Assembly: GCA_963971425.1 (NCBI GenBank)
Contig: OZ020519.1
Span: 1,194,028 to 1,258,027 of the forward strand
From: Bryoerythrophyllum caledonicum
Lineage: Eukaryota > Streptophyta > Bryopsida > Pottiales > Pottiaceae
Length of the DNA: 64,000 nucleotides
Direction: 5' to 3'
Shown: positions 11,924 through 24,554 of the stretch, piece after piece
Layout: the number at the start of each line of letters is the position of its first letter
How positions within the stretch are numbered: the stretch's first letter is position 1
The notes under the pieces: generated by a model
Told to the model about the DNA's origin: nothing
Database searches by the model: none
The model's input: the letters and a program-made list of their open reading frames with translations, nothing else
Made by a program: the position numbers and the translations under genes

Positions 11924-13131
11924 CGTGGGCCATCGATGGTTGGGCCCTTTCCACTGCCTTGTGAGGTGCGAATCTCAGTCTCTTGAGAGGTTCTTTTGCC
12001 AACACCTCTTGTAACTCATCCTCCAAAGAGTTCATGCAACCGTGACACAATTCCAACCTACTTGGTTGGATATGGACCTTGGTAGGGTTCTCCGGCGGTC
12101 CATAGGTGATGTGGGATTTCGGTCCTCCCCATTCTACCATGGCGTTGGCAAGTCTCAATCAAGGCCTACCTAGTGGTAATGGGTATGCCTCCTTGTTGAA
12201 GTGCATTCAAATGACTTAGAAGGTGAGGGAGTAGTCCTCACCCCTCGTGGTAACCTTACAACCACTAATCTGGCCTAATGGGGCCTCTGAGCTTTGATTA
12301 GCCATGATGATGATGTAAGGTGATGGCCTTGTGATGTCTAGTCCCAATTTTTTCCATGGTTGAGAGAGGCATAATGTTCAAACCACTACCACCATCCACT
12401 AGCACATTGGGTACCACCTTGTCCATAATTGAAACCTCAATTTGGACCGCCTTGACCTCAATATTGGGGTGCGCGGACTTAACACGGGCCGCCAATCTAA
12501 CCTTTGTCCTAGGGCGTCGCTTCACTGGGGTTCCCGACCTAAGGGCCTTCCTCATGGGTGGTGACACCTCCAATAGTTGGGCAATGGTGATGTCCGCCTT
12601 AAGGCGACTCAAATCCGCCAATAAATCATGGAAACCTTCCCCTATGTTCTCCTCAACAGGTGGGAACGCGTCAACCTCTGGACTAGGGATTTGTGGATCC
12701 TCCCATGCATCGTGGGAGGTGGATGATGGGTTTCGGGACTTGGCTGCCCCGTGCGAGGGCCTAGAGTTGGCGCGTCGAGTACCTTCCATCGCTTCCTAGG
12801 TGGTCTCGTTTAAGTCAAAGAAGTGGAGTGAATCCTCCTCCGAGGTGACACTATCCTCTGGTACGGGTGGAGGAGGACTAGAGTACTTAGTATCCCGCTG
12901 GTTTGACCGAGTTTGGACCGCTAACGCCGGCAACTCATAAGACTTGTCCTCCTTGGTTGAACTAACCTCGTGGAAGACCACGTTAAGCTCCGTGAGGGAG
13001 GGGGAGTGTGTGGACACTACCTCACTTGACATGGTAGCATATCGAACGTCTTGTGAGCCTTGGTTTTCTTGCCCCCTGTGAGGTTGTCCTTGGCCAATGG
13101 GGATGTAGCCCTCCTTGGTATTTACCCCCAT
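11924..13131 (-). pseudogene. Gypsy protease region
   Basis: At 12789-12298 the minus frame contains NVLVDGGSGLNIMP, an aspartic-protease site in the VDGGS form common in plant gypsy elements. It follows an acidic linker (13131-12796). Downstream, 12158-11924 is further linker, cut by solo LTR B. Stops at about 12796 and 12298 break the frame. Protease would process the Gag-Pol polyprotein in the virus-like particle. Confidence 0.75.
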
Positions 13132-13149
13132 TGGAGGATTTAGATTTTG

Positions 13150-13790
13150 GCGGTTGTTGTTGTATTCGTAATAGAGACTAGATGGCTTGAAGGTTGTTAA
13201 GCGGAGAACTAGGATTAGCAGATCCGGGTAGTAATTTTCATTTTTGGACTCCGGATGAGTTTTTTAGCTCTCCAGTGGATGAACCTGACCACGCGGATGA
13301 TTTCCTTCCTGGGCAACTTTTCATCCATTGAGCTGGCCGGATGAAACCTGGCCAAGTGAATGATTTTTGTCCTAACCAGTTTCATCCATCAATTGGATGA
13401 ACCTGGGCATCAGGATGACTTTCTCCAGCCCACTGTTCATCCGCCGGATGACTCCCGTTAGAGTTTGGTGCACATAGAGGGAGAGCTTGGGGGCTCTCTC
13501 TCTCTCTCTCTATTGCAATTTGGAGCTACAACTTCGATACACTAGGGTTAGAGGGTTTGGTAGTATGTTTTGAGGTCACATTGAGTTGGAGAGACTTTGC
13601 CGTGTACAAACTATGATCTAGCCAATAAAATCCGACGTGATTTGAGGTTTTACAAGGAGTTTTGAGCAAATCAAGGTTTCATTAGGGTTTCTAGGGTTTA
13701 TGTGAAAGTAAGTTTGTAGATCAGCCTCCCTTTAACAAGGGTGTTTTTGGAGGGAGGGTTACGTGCACCTCTCAAGTGATCTTAAGTTTG
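13150..13790. mobile_element. Unresolved insertion between gag and protease, possibly a solo LTR
   Basis: The gypsy frame stops making sense between about 13790 (end of the gag zinc-knuckle segment) and about 13160 (YEYNNN... before protease). The 600-bp insert has inverted GGATGA/TCATCC words (13240-13460), a CT run (about 13494-13512) and a T-rich 3' part. TGTTG occurs at both edges, but a clean 5-bp duplication is ambiguous because the host sequence is itself repeated. The region 58214-58760 looks related (GGTAGTAATTTT, ATGGATGAA words, then CTTGGGAGCTCTCTCTC), so both may be LTRs of one family. Confidence 0.4.
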
Positions 13791-15118
13791 TTGAGGGTAA
13801 TTCCCCGGTGGAATGGTCATCGGAATCACCTTGTCTGGTCTACGACACACGTGAATAGGATGATTACCGCCACAATTACCACATACCACTCCACTCTCGA
13901 CCCAACACTGCCCCGGTGCATGCCTCTTCCCACAAGTTTGATGTATCTCGAAACGTGGTCGTTGAGGTCCTCCATAGCCTTGACTTGGGGACGCGTAGCC
14001 TTGTGGACCATAGTTGGTTCCCACTGGTAGCTGGTTCCTATGGTGAGGCACATAAGGGGGTTGAGTGTTTTGGTGTTGAGGTGCTGCTACTACGGTGGTG
14101 TAGAAGGGGCTCGTGTGGCCCGGTTGGCCACATTGGGTACACCATAGGCCCGAAGCATGCCTACCGGACTCTATGGGTGGAGGACCGGAGGTGTGGGATT
14201 AGGCACTTGGTTCTTAATCAACAAGGCCATTTGGTCTTGCATGGCCTTGATTTGTTGAGCTGGTTGGTCTTGGAAGCCTTGTTGGCCTTGGAGGATTTCG
14301 TTCTTCATCTCCTCTTTTCATGTACCTCGCTCCTCGTGATATGTGAGTTTGGGGAGAGCTACCGGCGGCCTCGCACTCAAAGGTGGTGCATAGTAATTCC
14401 ACATAGGAACTTGAGCACCTATGGGTCCTTGGTTAGGCTCTAGGGCTGGTCCTTTGCCCTTGGCATGGATCGGGATGAAACTAGGGATGTGGTGCTCTTC
14501 CTTCCTCCACATTTGTTCCTGGTCTCTATCGATTTGTTCTATCAACCTAGCTTGCGCCTTGGCAGCTACCAATGAGGTGGGGCGGGCCTTCAAAATCTCT
14601 CTTATGGTTCCCTCATTGTTGAACCCTTGAATGAAGAATTGGGTCAAGGTGTCGTTGGTGAGGAGGTTCCCCACGAACCTTGTAACCACCAGTTCAAACC
14701 TCCTAATGTAGGTCGTGATTTCCTCTCTTGGACCTTGTCGTAGTGCGGCTAGGGTTGTGAAGGCATTACTTTGACCTACCTTGAGCCTTAAGTGCTCCAA
14801 AAAGGCCCTCATGAGACTATCCCAATCCTCAAATGTGCCGGAGGGGTGATTTCTATACCACTCGTAAGCGACATCCTTCAAAGTATACGAGAACCACACT
14901 AGGAAATAACCGGAGTTAGTAATAAGGCATGTCGTGAGGAGCTCTAGAAAACGTTCCACGTATGCGGAAGGGTCTTCATCCTTAGTTCCTCTAAATGTGG
15001 GCAAGTTGGGCGGCATAGGAGCCGCTTGCAAACCCTCGGGTACTACAATGGATAAACCCCTTGGTTGAACCAAGGGATTAATGTGAGGTCAGTCCGGGGA
15101 TGGTTCTCCCGAAGCCAT
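13782..15118 (-). pseudogene. Ty3/gypsy gag with zinc knuckle
   Basis: The ATG at 15118 (MASGEPS) precedes a TGA at about 15090. The main frame then runs 15073-14318 with the retrotransposon-gag core, including VAYEWYRNHP and FEDWDSLMRAFLEHL. After further breaks, 14051-13782 carries two cysteine motifs. The second, CGNCGGNHPIHVC, fits a CX2CX3HX4C zinc knuckle that binds genomic RNA. Gag forms the particle shell. The frame is broken at least twice, so the gene is dead. Confidence 0.88.
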
Positions 15119-16409
15119 GGTAGGGGCTCATTGGGTGGCTTGTGGTTTAGTGGTGTTGGTGGTGTTCACCAAATCAAATGAGGTGGAAGGAAAGGATGGG
15201 GGAAAGGGAAGGAAAGAGGCTGGCTAGGCTTCCAATTGCACCTCTAAGTATCCGTCCACCGTGTCCGCGGTGAGTTCTCTTGACCTACTCCTCATTTCAC
15301 TCGCTGGTTTCCAAGGTGGGGTGAGGGAAGGTCTTTGGGACCTTATGGCACGGGACATCTACTCTAGGGTCCAAGGTTTAGGCCTTGAAGTCCGTTGATG
15401 ATAGTCATGTCCTCCAAAAGGTTTTCCGTCCAAGTTTGAAGGTCGTGGGTGAACTACACGAAGCACGGCCTAACTCGAACGATGGGTGGGTGTTTCCAAC
15501 ACTCCTACTCACGATACTATCACGGGGATGGACTAACCCAAGATTAAGACAAGCTTTCTAGGTGTGAATTTTAGCTCGATGTAGCCGCCAAAGAAACCTA
15601 TTAAGGACTATCCTTTATGGGCAAACGACAAAAAACTAACCAAGTTGAGGAATGTCTCCACAAGCATCACCCAGTTGGAAAGTTGTTCCCCAATTGGCGC
15701 CATACGATACAATACCTTACTGTGGGGCTGACCTAGACTTCAATTTAGTGAAAGGTGGTGTTCATCGGTAACCTTGGTATACCCATTCCACCTTCCACAA
15801 AATTGAGCTAGGCATCACCCACTAGGAGGAAAACGACACAATCACGGGACGGAATACAATCAACCATGTGTGTACAATGTTATCATCGTGAAGAAGACAT
15901 ATCTTGCTGCGTCTCTAGCCACCCTATCACAATTAGTCAAAGGCAGACCGTGGACCTAATCGCACTCTAACGATGCTAATGGCCAACCGATAGTCATACA
16001 CAAGGTTTTAGAAGGGGAGAACTAACCTTTGAGCAATTTCCGCCACTCCACATGTTAGCGCAAGGTTCATTCCATGCAATTCGTGGTTGGCTAGCCCTAA
16101 CGCCCTATGGCAAGTGTTCCACACGGCTCAAGTGGGAATCAAGGTTCACTACTCCTTAATAGGGTCACCATGTCCATTTGATTCTATCTTACTACGAGCG
16201 GTCCTAATGCTAATAAAAAGGTTTAGGGCACTTACCATATGCAACGCTCCTTCCAATCAGCACCCCTACGTCTTGAATACGTCCCCACCTTTGCGGTGCT
16301 CCACGAGGTAGGTGCAAGCCTTTACTGCATTTGTAAACTCATCCAATGGTTAGGGAAATGACAACCTCCAAACAACATACACCTCTCACTCCCGGCAGAC
16401 GCACCAAAA
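15119..16409 (-). other. 5' leader of the gypsy element with primer-binding site
   Basis: No protein frame is convincing. On the minus strand the bases directly after the 5' LTR (16409 downward) read TTTTGGTGCGTCTGCCGGG. The TGG-start resembles a tRNA primer-binding site of plant gypsy elements (compare TGGCGCC...GCCGGG forms). The rest is untranslated leader. Confidence 0.6.
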
Positions 16410-17170
16410 TGTGAGCCAAACAAACCCCCCGCTAGTCGGAGGCTTATCTTGAATACAAGACCTTACTCCAGGGATTTAGCCCCTAGTACAACCCCCAATC
16501 GAGACCATTCATACACACCACATGCTAGGGTATAGTGGCTTATGATGTGACTTCGTGGAGTTTGGTAATCATAAGTGTTTTTACAAATGAGTTCAGCCTT
16601 ACTTCATGCTCAGACTTTAAACACGCATAACTTTTGCCTTATGGCTTCGTTTCAATGTTCTTTGGCTTAGAAAGGTTCAGCACGTCCTTGTTAACTTGAC
16701 TAGACTAGTCAGGACGATATTCAGACCAAGATACGACCCACTTATCTTCTTGTTCATAACTCCGTTTTTTACGTTTTCTTCTTCGGCCCTTACTAGTTTT
16801 TTGTGCTTAACACAATGGCATCATTTAATCAATCAACCGATTGACACCCGGACTCACAAGCATGCGACCAGCAGTACCATTACTCAACACATTCCTCACA
16901 TAAATCATGAACCATTCAATGACATGCACATTGTCATGCAACCATTTTCCCAGTGTGGTTACACCCTTGGTCTTTATTAAAAATTGTTTTTAGGTTAGGA
17001 AACCCTAATTTTGCCCTAAATTCAGCAGCACTTCCGTACGATTGTTGAATACAGTAAATTTAATTGTTCCTTGCTTCGGCATGCACAAGTGCAATACAAT
17101 CACGCAACCATTAAGAGAAATAACAAGTTGAGGAAGGGCTCCATGGTCCAATTGCAATTCACCATTTGCC

Positions 17171-17590
17171 TTCATGATCTTCGTGAGCTGTTGGTCCTCT
17201 TCCTCTTCGTGATCTTTGTGAGCTGCTGGTCCTCTTCCTCTTCGTGATCTTCGTGAGCCGTTGGTCCTCTTCCTCTTCGTGATCTTCGTGAGTCGCTGGT
17301 CCTCTTCCTCTTCGTGATCTTTGTGAGCTGCTGGTCCTCTTCCCCTTCGTGATCTTCGCGAGCTACTGGTCTTCTTCCCCTTCGTGATCTTCATGAGTTG
17401 CTGGTCATCTTCTTCTTCGTGATCTTCGTGAGCTGCTGGTCCTCTTCCTCTTCGTGATCTTCGTGAGCTGCTGGTCCTCTTCCTCTTCGTGATCTTCGTG
17501 AGCTGTTGGTGCTCTTCCTCTTCGTGATCTTCGCGAGCTGCTAGTGCTCTTCCTCTTCGTGATCTACGTGAGCTGCTGGTCCTCTTCCTC
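17171..17590. repeat. 35-bp tandem repeat array inside LTR C
   Basis: About twelve copies of a unit containing TTCGTGATCTTCGTGAGCTG and CTGGTCCTCTTCC, spaced 35 bp (17171, 17206, 17241, ...). Since 35 is not a multiple of 3, the minus strand reads a 35-residue repeat of Arg/Ser and Glu/Asp blocks. That gives a long open frame (17601-17005) that I do not regard as a gene. Confidence 0.93.
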
Positions 17591-18101
17591 ACTAAACCCA
17601 ATCAGTCTCTCTCGCTCGTACCGGGGCGTCTGGCTGTATCCCACACTCTCCTCCTTCCTCAAAAAATTCTCTCCTTAGCTGGGGCTTCCGGCTCGCTCTC
17701 GTGTCTCTCTCTGGTTTAGCCCTTCTCACCCAAATTCTCTCTCTGTCCTTCGAATGAGCTTTCCCTGCGGGGTAACCCTCCAGAGACTCCTCCTCCTCAT
17801 GGAATCACGCGTTCCCTCATCGTTCCCTGCCGCCATCTTCGCTCCACCATCAATGACCTCCACCAATAAAAAAACCTTACCCTACATACTAAATACTTCC
17901 AAGCTACCTTTGCAATAACTAAGGAGGTGCCTCCACTAACCTAAGGATACTTCTACTAATAATTTTAACCTCATGTCACATGATGTGCACATGATGAAGA
18001 ATAAGTGAGGCCCTTTTTACTAATTCAAGGGTTCTAATTCCACCTACATCAATCTTACCTTGAACCGCCTTGCATGGGACCATGTTTTTATTAACTAGTG
18101 A

Positions 18102-18434
18102 TTGGTGGAGGGTTTTGCCTCAAGCCAATTTGACTTTTCTTTTCTAATTTTTAATGGGCTTTTTAAGCCTCATTCTTTTTTCTTCTTCCTCACCATCATT
18201 CTTCATTTTTTCCTTTCATCTAACCCCCTTTTAATTGTGGTTAAATCATCGGGGCTACTCGTGGTCTCCGAATTGGTAGGAGGTAATTTCCTTCTCCATT
18301 CTTTTGTTTTTTATCATTTCCATTGTTTTTATTGTTTTAACGTTTATTTTTTCCACCCTATTTATTTTTTGGTTAACCATATAAAAATCTTGGTTGCCAT
18401 AATATGGCTTCCAATTTTAGAATTAGTAGACTAA
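18102..18434. other. LTR-internal open frame, not a gene
   Basis: The same 110-codon frame occurs unchanged at 672-1004. It begins with TTG, is Phe/Leu/Ile-rich because the LTR is T-rich here, and exists only because the two LTRs are nearly identical. Confidence 0.7.
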
Positions 18435-18565
18435 AAAGGCCAATTGGCCATTTTAGCAAAGAATCATGGGATAATCCAATTGGTGAACCCATTTTACTAA
18501 TTCCTAACCTCAATATGTGAGTTGTGTGATCCTTTCGTCACCGTGAGCCGTTTTGGTGGCTCACA

Positions 18566-20920
18566 GCTTGATAAGTGCAAGGATATGGAATCACCTAGCA
18601 CCCAAAATAAGGTGGTCTGCTTTCGATATTTGAAGCGGTACGGCGTGTTGGACAGCATCACATGACTTAGGGGAGTCAGTACTTGGGCCTTTGTTCAAAA
18701 AAATATGTTCCCTGGTCTAGGTGAAGAATCTGAGAAGGTTTTCGTCTTCAAAATGTCAGAAGTAGGACCTCGTTCGGGTGTTGATTTAGTGAAGCGTATG
18801 CAGCCAGGTGGTGATCTAGAGAATTCATGGTTGATGTTTGATCATGTTAAACGCGTGAAGCAGTGGACCACAATGGCATGTCACGTGTATGATGCTACCT
18901 ATTGTCGGGTTATGAGCATTGCCTGTTGCGACATGTAGTCCGAAGATGCCGAAGCTTAAATGATATGTTGGAAGAACCTGAATGCTATAATGTCTTGATA
19001 CGGATTACCTTCACCTCAATTCAAAGGTTTCATGGCATATAGTGCTCAGGCTAACTGGAATGCCGTACGGATTTTGTATGGTAGCGGACATAAGGACAAA
19101 CCGATGATAGATAGGGAGCGAACCTGCCTATTTCATTGGGCCCAATCGATGGTGAAGCACATTGACAAATACACAATTCAGGGACCATTACGTGATCAGC
19201 ACAAGGCACTTTGTCACCAATATAAGATGGCATGCACAATGGACAAGGCTGAAAAGTTATATCAAAGTATTCGAGCATGGCGGGCATCTTTTGGAGCTGT
19301 TTCCGAGTCTGGATTTCAACATCTTGACCTTTGGTTAGCTTTTCGGCACTTTCGTTACCGGCAGTGGGGTGGATTTATGACGCAGGTATTGCCTTACTAA
19401 CTTCTTCTATTGAAATCGATGTACTCAGAGACATCGTAGTAATTTTTCCTACTCGATTGCAGAGCATGTCGGAGGATGAGCTCGCAGAGATGCCTTCTTG
19501 TAATCTCACTGAATCCATCTACAACAAGTGGAAGCAAGCCTCGGGGAATAACAACGGAGATTTATACGTCACGACAGTGGATGACTACGTTCGTGCTTTC
19601 CTTCAAGTAGTTCATTATTACCAATTTCTGAAGGGTGACGTCGGAGGGACGAGTCCAACAAAATAATAATTGAAACTCCGAACAACCGAACGAAGAGCTA
19701 GGAAGACGGGTGATCCACGTGTTCTTGGTGATCCCATGATGAGGATGCCACGGGCGGACGAATTTTGCACACGTGATTCGTATATGCAAGGCGCGGAGGT
19801 GTTTGGTGCACACAAGCGCAAGGCCAACTTACCTCTCGCCGTCGATGAAGAGTCACACCATCCGGACAGGTAAACTTCTCTCATCCACGCTACTCTTCTA
19901 GGAGGCTTGGTTCTTCTTAAAATCCTCTGCCAACTATTGATGAAGATGACGAGGTTCCACTAGCACAACCGGCACCCCCAATTTCAAGTGCGTCTTTGGG
20001 ATGTAAGGCTGGTATCTGCCGTGTGACTAGTGTACAGGAAACTTATGCCATCCCAACTCAGTGGCATATTGCTCGATTGCCTGCCAACTCGACTAAAAAG
20101 TGTTGGGCTAACCACACTAAAACCAGAAGATGCAAGGAGAAGATTGTAAGAGGGAGGAAGGCTATTGCCGCGTCACTTACAATGGTACTTATGAATGCAG
20201 ACAGAAGATATCTAACGACCCAACGGATTTTTACTTCTGCAATGACAACATCAACCGGTGCGTGAAAGGTTTAAGACGTCCATGGGTCCATCGGTACTCA
20301 ACGGAGCTAGGCATGCCTCCAATCCCGGATGTTGGCATGTTATGGCTTGCACAAATCTCACTCGGGACGAGATTGAAGATTTTCAAGTTGTTGGATTTCA
20401 ACTTCCACAGAAGCAACAGATTTCTCCGAGGCACCTTTTTACGATCGCTAGACCACCATTAGATCTTGGCTCTATTCCCGTGCCCCAATATCGTGATAAG
20501 TACCCGGCGAAAAGGAACAGGAAGCTTCTAAAGCGCTCTTCTGCTAAGTCCAATACAAATCAAAGACGATCAATGGGATCTGCTACGTCTATCACAGCTT
20601 GTATCCGCTCTGTCCGTATGGTTCCTCATCCTGGCTTTGGATGCACTATCTCCCTCGACTTGGGTGTTCCCCCTGATGAGAGGACGTACACAATCACAGT
20701 GAGCTCGTTTCCTTACTGTACGTGTGAAGCCTTCGTGAAGACCATGAGGGAATTTCGAAGACGGAACCTCTTCTCGTATTGTAAGCACATCTACTTCATC
20801 TTCTTGAGAATTTGTAAATTCCAATCCGATATTCACAGGTTCATCCATGCGCCGTCCTTCAACTTTAGCGAGGTGAAATTAGTTCTTGAAAGTGGCGTAC
20901 TGGCACACCCCGGAATTTAA
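18566..20920 (+). pseudogene. MULE (MuDR-type) transposase relic with SWIM finger
   Basis: The segment 18705-19400 reads as a MULE DDE domain. DM-stop-SEDAEA corresponds to the first Asp region, and FKGFMAYSAQANWNAVR at about 19026-19076 is the second, with Tyr at 19038 where the family has Asp. Three in-frame stops (TAG 18936, TAA 18957, TGA 18996) fall where Gln, Gln and Arg would fit. CLFHWAQS follows. Later frames (20130-20920) are shifted. They end with a SWIM-type zinc site, CTC (about 20718) and CKH (about 20782). Transposition function is lost. Terminal inverted repeats were not found. Confidence 0.8.
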
Positions 20921-21800
20921 TGCAATGTCAATTCCTAAACCGTTATGTTGGTTGCGTCCCCTCTCGTTTCTGAGAGGGTACTCTACCATGTTCATTATCC
21001 ATTATTTGTGTACGTACTATTTGTTGTCCCTTGCGATTGATTTTCAGCAATGTAATCTCCTTTCCAAAAATGTAGCTCATAGAGTCCCTTATACCAGTAC
21101 TTACTATGTTTTGACATGTACCGTCTCGTTTCCGAGAGGGTACTCCACCCTATAGTCCTCAATCTCCTTTAGTATTTTTAGACGTATATCCTCTCATAAA
21201 CAAGAGGATATTTGATCCTATTTTTCCTAAATTGTCACCATATTAGTGCCACTATTGCTATCGATTATAGTATATGTTTCTATTTTTATCATCAAGTATG
21301 AACTTATTTTCTCATTTTTTGATTTCTATACTTCAAATTTTGGTATCTTAATCAAGTATGGTATTTTCACATTGTAATTATACTTTAATTGACTCTCCTT
21401 CACGCAAGGCTCCAACTCCAAATTGTAATGTACTTCTGATCTCTCTTCATTGTTGAAAGTGCAATTCTCTTCCAAAGCCGTCCCCTTCGTTGCAGCTCCA
21501 AAATCTTCATCTTCCCTATCAATTTCATTTAGCAATTCTTCTAGCATTTCTAATGGTATGTAGACATCTTCTTAAGACACAACCTCATCTTCACTAGTGT
21601 TTGTCATCTCTTGAGTGGCATTAGTCAATGGCCTTGCAATATCTTTAAACTAAGAATTTTTAGGAAAGCTAAGCAAATCATACTGATAACATGGGCTAAA
21701 GTACTTATCACGTAAATCTAAAAGAAAAAACATTAATGGCAAATTGGGAGGAAGTAATAGGAACTTAAGCAAATTCAGGATAAATTGTTTCACAGGTTTA
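20921..21800. other. Region downstream of the MULE relic with short stem-loops
   Basis: There is no supported gene. A motif of the form CTCGTTTCTGAGAGGGTACTC occurs at about 20960 and, slightly changed, at about 21125; each can form a small hairpin (CCTCTCG...GAGAGG). A third related word is at about 21190. The minus frame at 21547-21326 is acidic and unrecognised. Confidence 0.4.
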
Positions 21801-22800
21801 GGTCCCGAAAATTTATTATTTTAGTAAGAATTCAAATTTTACTAAATGTAAACAGATTATGTGTTGAATATTCGAATATTCGAATAATATTCGAATATTT
21901 TCTACTCCCCGAGGCAAATTTTTCTGCTCTCTGCTCTTCGCTCTCCGCTCACCGCTCACATACAAGACGCGTCCCAATGTGGTCTGCTGTAGGGACCAGT
22001 TCGCAACACTTGAGGATCTATTACAAAGGGGGTCCAAATTGGTAAGCGTCAGGGCCGCTTTCTTATATTGATTAACAGAAGCTCCACACGAATCCACTCT
22101 AGCAGAGGACGGTGGGCCAAAGCAAGTGGGATTTGATAGAGGGGCGTTGCTTTCCGGCGCTTCAAGTTGCAAAACCTTTGACAGAAAGGCAAATCGATGT
22201 CGCACCTTCCCCTGGCAGTTGATGAATGCACAGTGGATGAGCATGTTGGCAACCAACATTTTGCAGGTGGCAATACCAATAGCCGTGCCGTTGAAGATAT
22301 ATCCGAGCCTCAAGGTGGCCAAACATCCGTGTCAGCTTGTCTGCAAAGACATGGTCACAGAGCTTGCAAGAAATTCTTGACCGGTCCAATTCATTGTAAC
22401 ATGCCTTCTACTCCGCCCTCATTTCTTTGAATGCCTCAAGAGTCCCATGCGCGGTGCAAGAGTGGTGGACACAAGCTTGCAGCTCAATGAAAGTACACTT
22501 TTGATACTCCTACAATACCAGCAAGAAAAATGCAGCAGCATCCAAGGATGCCACCACACCCACCCCCTCAACGCAGCTTCAGACACAGCTTCCCAAGAGG
22601 CAAGTTGAACCTTCTAAAGCTAAAGGCAAACAAAGGAGTGGTTCAAAAGGACTCAACAAGCCCATTAAGTAGCACTACTCCCTCCCGGACGCAAGGAACA
22701 TGTTGTAAGGGATATCCCAAACCCAGCACAAGTGCCACATGCCCATGAACAAGGTTGGAGAAATCAATGAACACTCAGACACGGACGGCCGGGACAATTG
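21801..22800 (-). pseudogene. Possible hAT-type fragment with BED-like zinc finger
   Basis: On the minus strand 22389-22300 reads SCKLCDHVFADKLTRMFGHLE. This looks like the N-terminal BED-type finger of plant hAT transposases and domesticated relatives (C-X2-C, then R..xHL). The frame seems to shift to 22322-21900 downstream. There is no dimerisation or catalytic part. The identification rests on one motif and is weak. The remaining bases to 22800 show nothing else. Confidence 0.35.
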
Positions 22801-24554
22801 GGCAGCGACTGCGGCGGCTGGCGGTAAAACATGTATAAAATTAAAAATTTCTCCAAGTTACAAATGTTCCATAAAGCTCCCAAATGAACCTCCTATCCCG
22901 TCCGTCCAAACAACCTAGCATCCGTAGATCAGTCTAGAGGTTGAGACTTAACTTGACCCAATGCACATGAATGAAGTGCTCCAATTGCAATATATATCTG
23001 ACAAAAGACTGATTGGTTTAATGGCTCCTACCGAGACAGACTTCGTCTTGCCCACCAAAACGGCCAATTGAAGGTGACATTACGTCTATGGTGGATGAAT
23101 GTCGCTCAGTAATCATGCTTTAGAGGAAACTAATAACAATCATGGAATCAGTGCCGGAGTAATGAAGTGGTCGTGAAGCCATGGTTGTCAAATGAGTTGG
23201 TGAATGAATGCAATATTCGAGGTGAGTGGTGAAGCATATGGGGAAGGATGTGGATGCTTGCCGCCCACTTCTGAGAAAGCATCATGCTTGGAGGTTGATA
23301 TGTTGAATATTCAAGGGATTTATAGCATTGTATTTGATGAGCTGGGTTTGACTGTTGGAGATTGATGCATGTTAGGTCAAGGGTCTTGATTATGTGATCG
23401 TGATGCCAAACATGCAAGGGGGAAAAATCTCTATTTTTACTTTAAACAAATAATTCTTTCAATCTCTACAATCAAATGCTATGAAAATTTGTAAGCATGT
23501 TTGTTGATGCTATAGATTTTCATTTAATGGTTGGAAATGGATTTAGAAAAATAATACTTTTATGATTTTGTTGTTTAGCAGTATATTGGGCATATTCAAG
23601 TGTTTATTATTAGAAATAATGAAGAAAATTTAGAGGATATTAAATTGATATGAATGATTATAATACAATTTATTGAATCAAAACCTTTTGCATTCATGGT
23701 AATTTTAGGATCTTCTTTAGTTTATGATATTTGATCTCTACATATTTCAATTTGTAAAGATAATTGGCATACCAAATATAAAAGACAATCAACTTTAACG
23801 CCATATTCATTAAAATGAGACATTTCAGAGTCTCAATTCATCATAGTGTCTAATTATAGTCAATTTACTATTTCATTAATTTGAGACTATTTATTATATT
23901 GAGACTTAAGCTCAATTGAAATTGCCAACTACTACATCCAAAAAAATTATCATAGCAAGAATAAAAATACTCCATAAAAATTTAAGCGGCAAAAATTTGA
24001 GCATCCCTAACAGGGCTCAAAATTGGACTTAAATAAGACATATACTCTCATTTACATGCCACCCAAAATGCATGTCTTCTCAATTTGAAGGGAAATAAAA
24101 TTTACCAATTTCAAGAGGTGGTACTTGTTTCAAACAACAAGGTCATTGAAATACCAATCACTAAAAAATTAGCACATATTGTAGAAATACATTCAATTAT
24201 TTATTTTAATAGAAAGTATCAATGCATCAAGGATAAATGTTGATGTGTCAAACACACAATATTAACCACAATTTATCCATCAATAACTTCACAAACAAAC
24301 GGCAACGGTTAATGATATTGAAGCAACACAATACATCACTACATGAAACTACAAATTATAATCTAATTTTTGTCTATAAATATGCTACACAAACATTCAA
24401 CGTCTCAATTCCTTGACAAACCCCCATGTTCAGTACATACTTGGTACAATATCTAGTCTGAAACAACACAAGTTCAAATAAGGACATGCACCCCCACCTA
24501 TTTCAAATGACTAGGATAACTCTTGTCATCAAAAACCACAGAATCTGTTGAAAT
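22801..24554. other. AT-rich intergenic DNA with a dispersed repeat
   Basis: No gene was seen. The segment 23255-23415 (GATGCTTGCCGCCCA... TGTTGGAGATTGATG... TTGATTATGTGATCGTG) is similar to 44140-44305, so both belong to a dispersed repeat. The part nearest 24554 is the 3' flank of the DUF7869-like frame. Confidence 0.5.

Larger units (their letters stand above)
16410..18565 (-). repeat. 5' LTR C of the gypsy element
   Basis: Length is 2156 bp. On the plus strand it starts TGTGAGCCAAAC and ends TTTTGGTGGCTCACA. The 17868-18565 part is nearly identical to the truncated LTR at 447-1135. It is the longest copy because of a tandem array of a 35-bp unit at 17171-17590. It directs transcription leftwards into gag at 15118. 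GCTTG follows at 18566, but the partner duplication cannot be checked because the left LTR is truncated. Confidence 0.92.

Noticed and set aside
17005..17601. Arg/Ser-rich protein of 198 residues on the minus strand.
   Set aside because: It is produced by the 35-bp tandem array in the LTR. The repeat has no stop in any frame.
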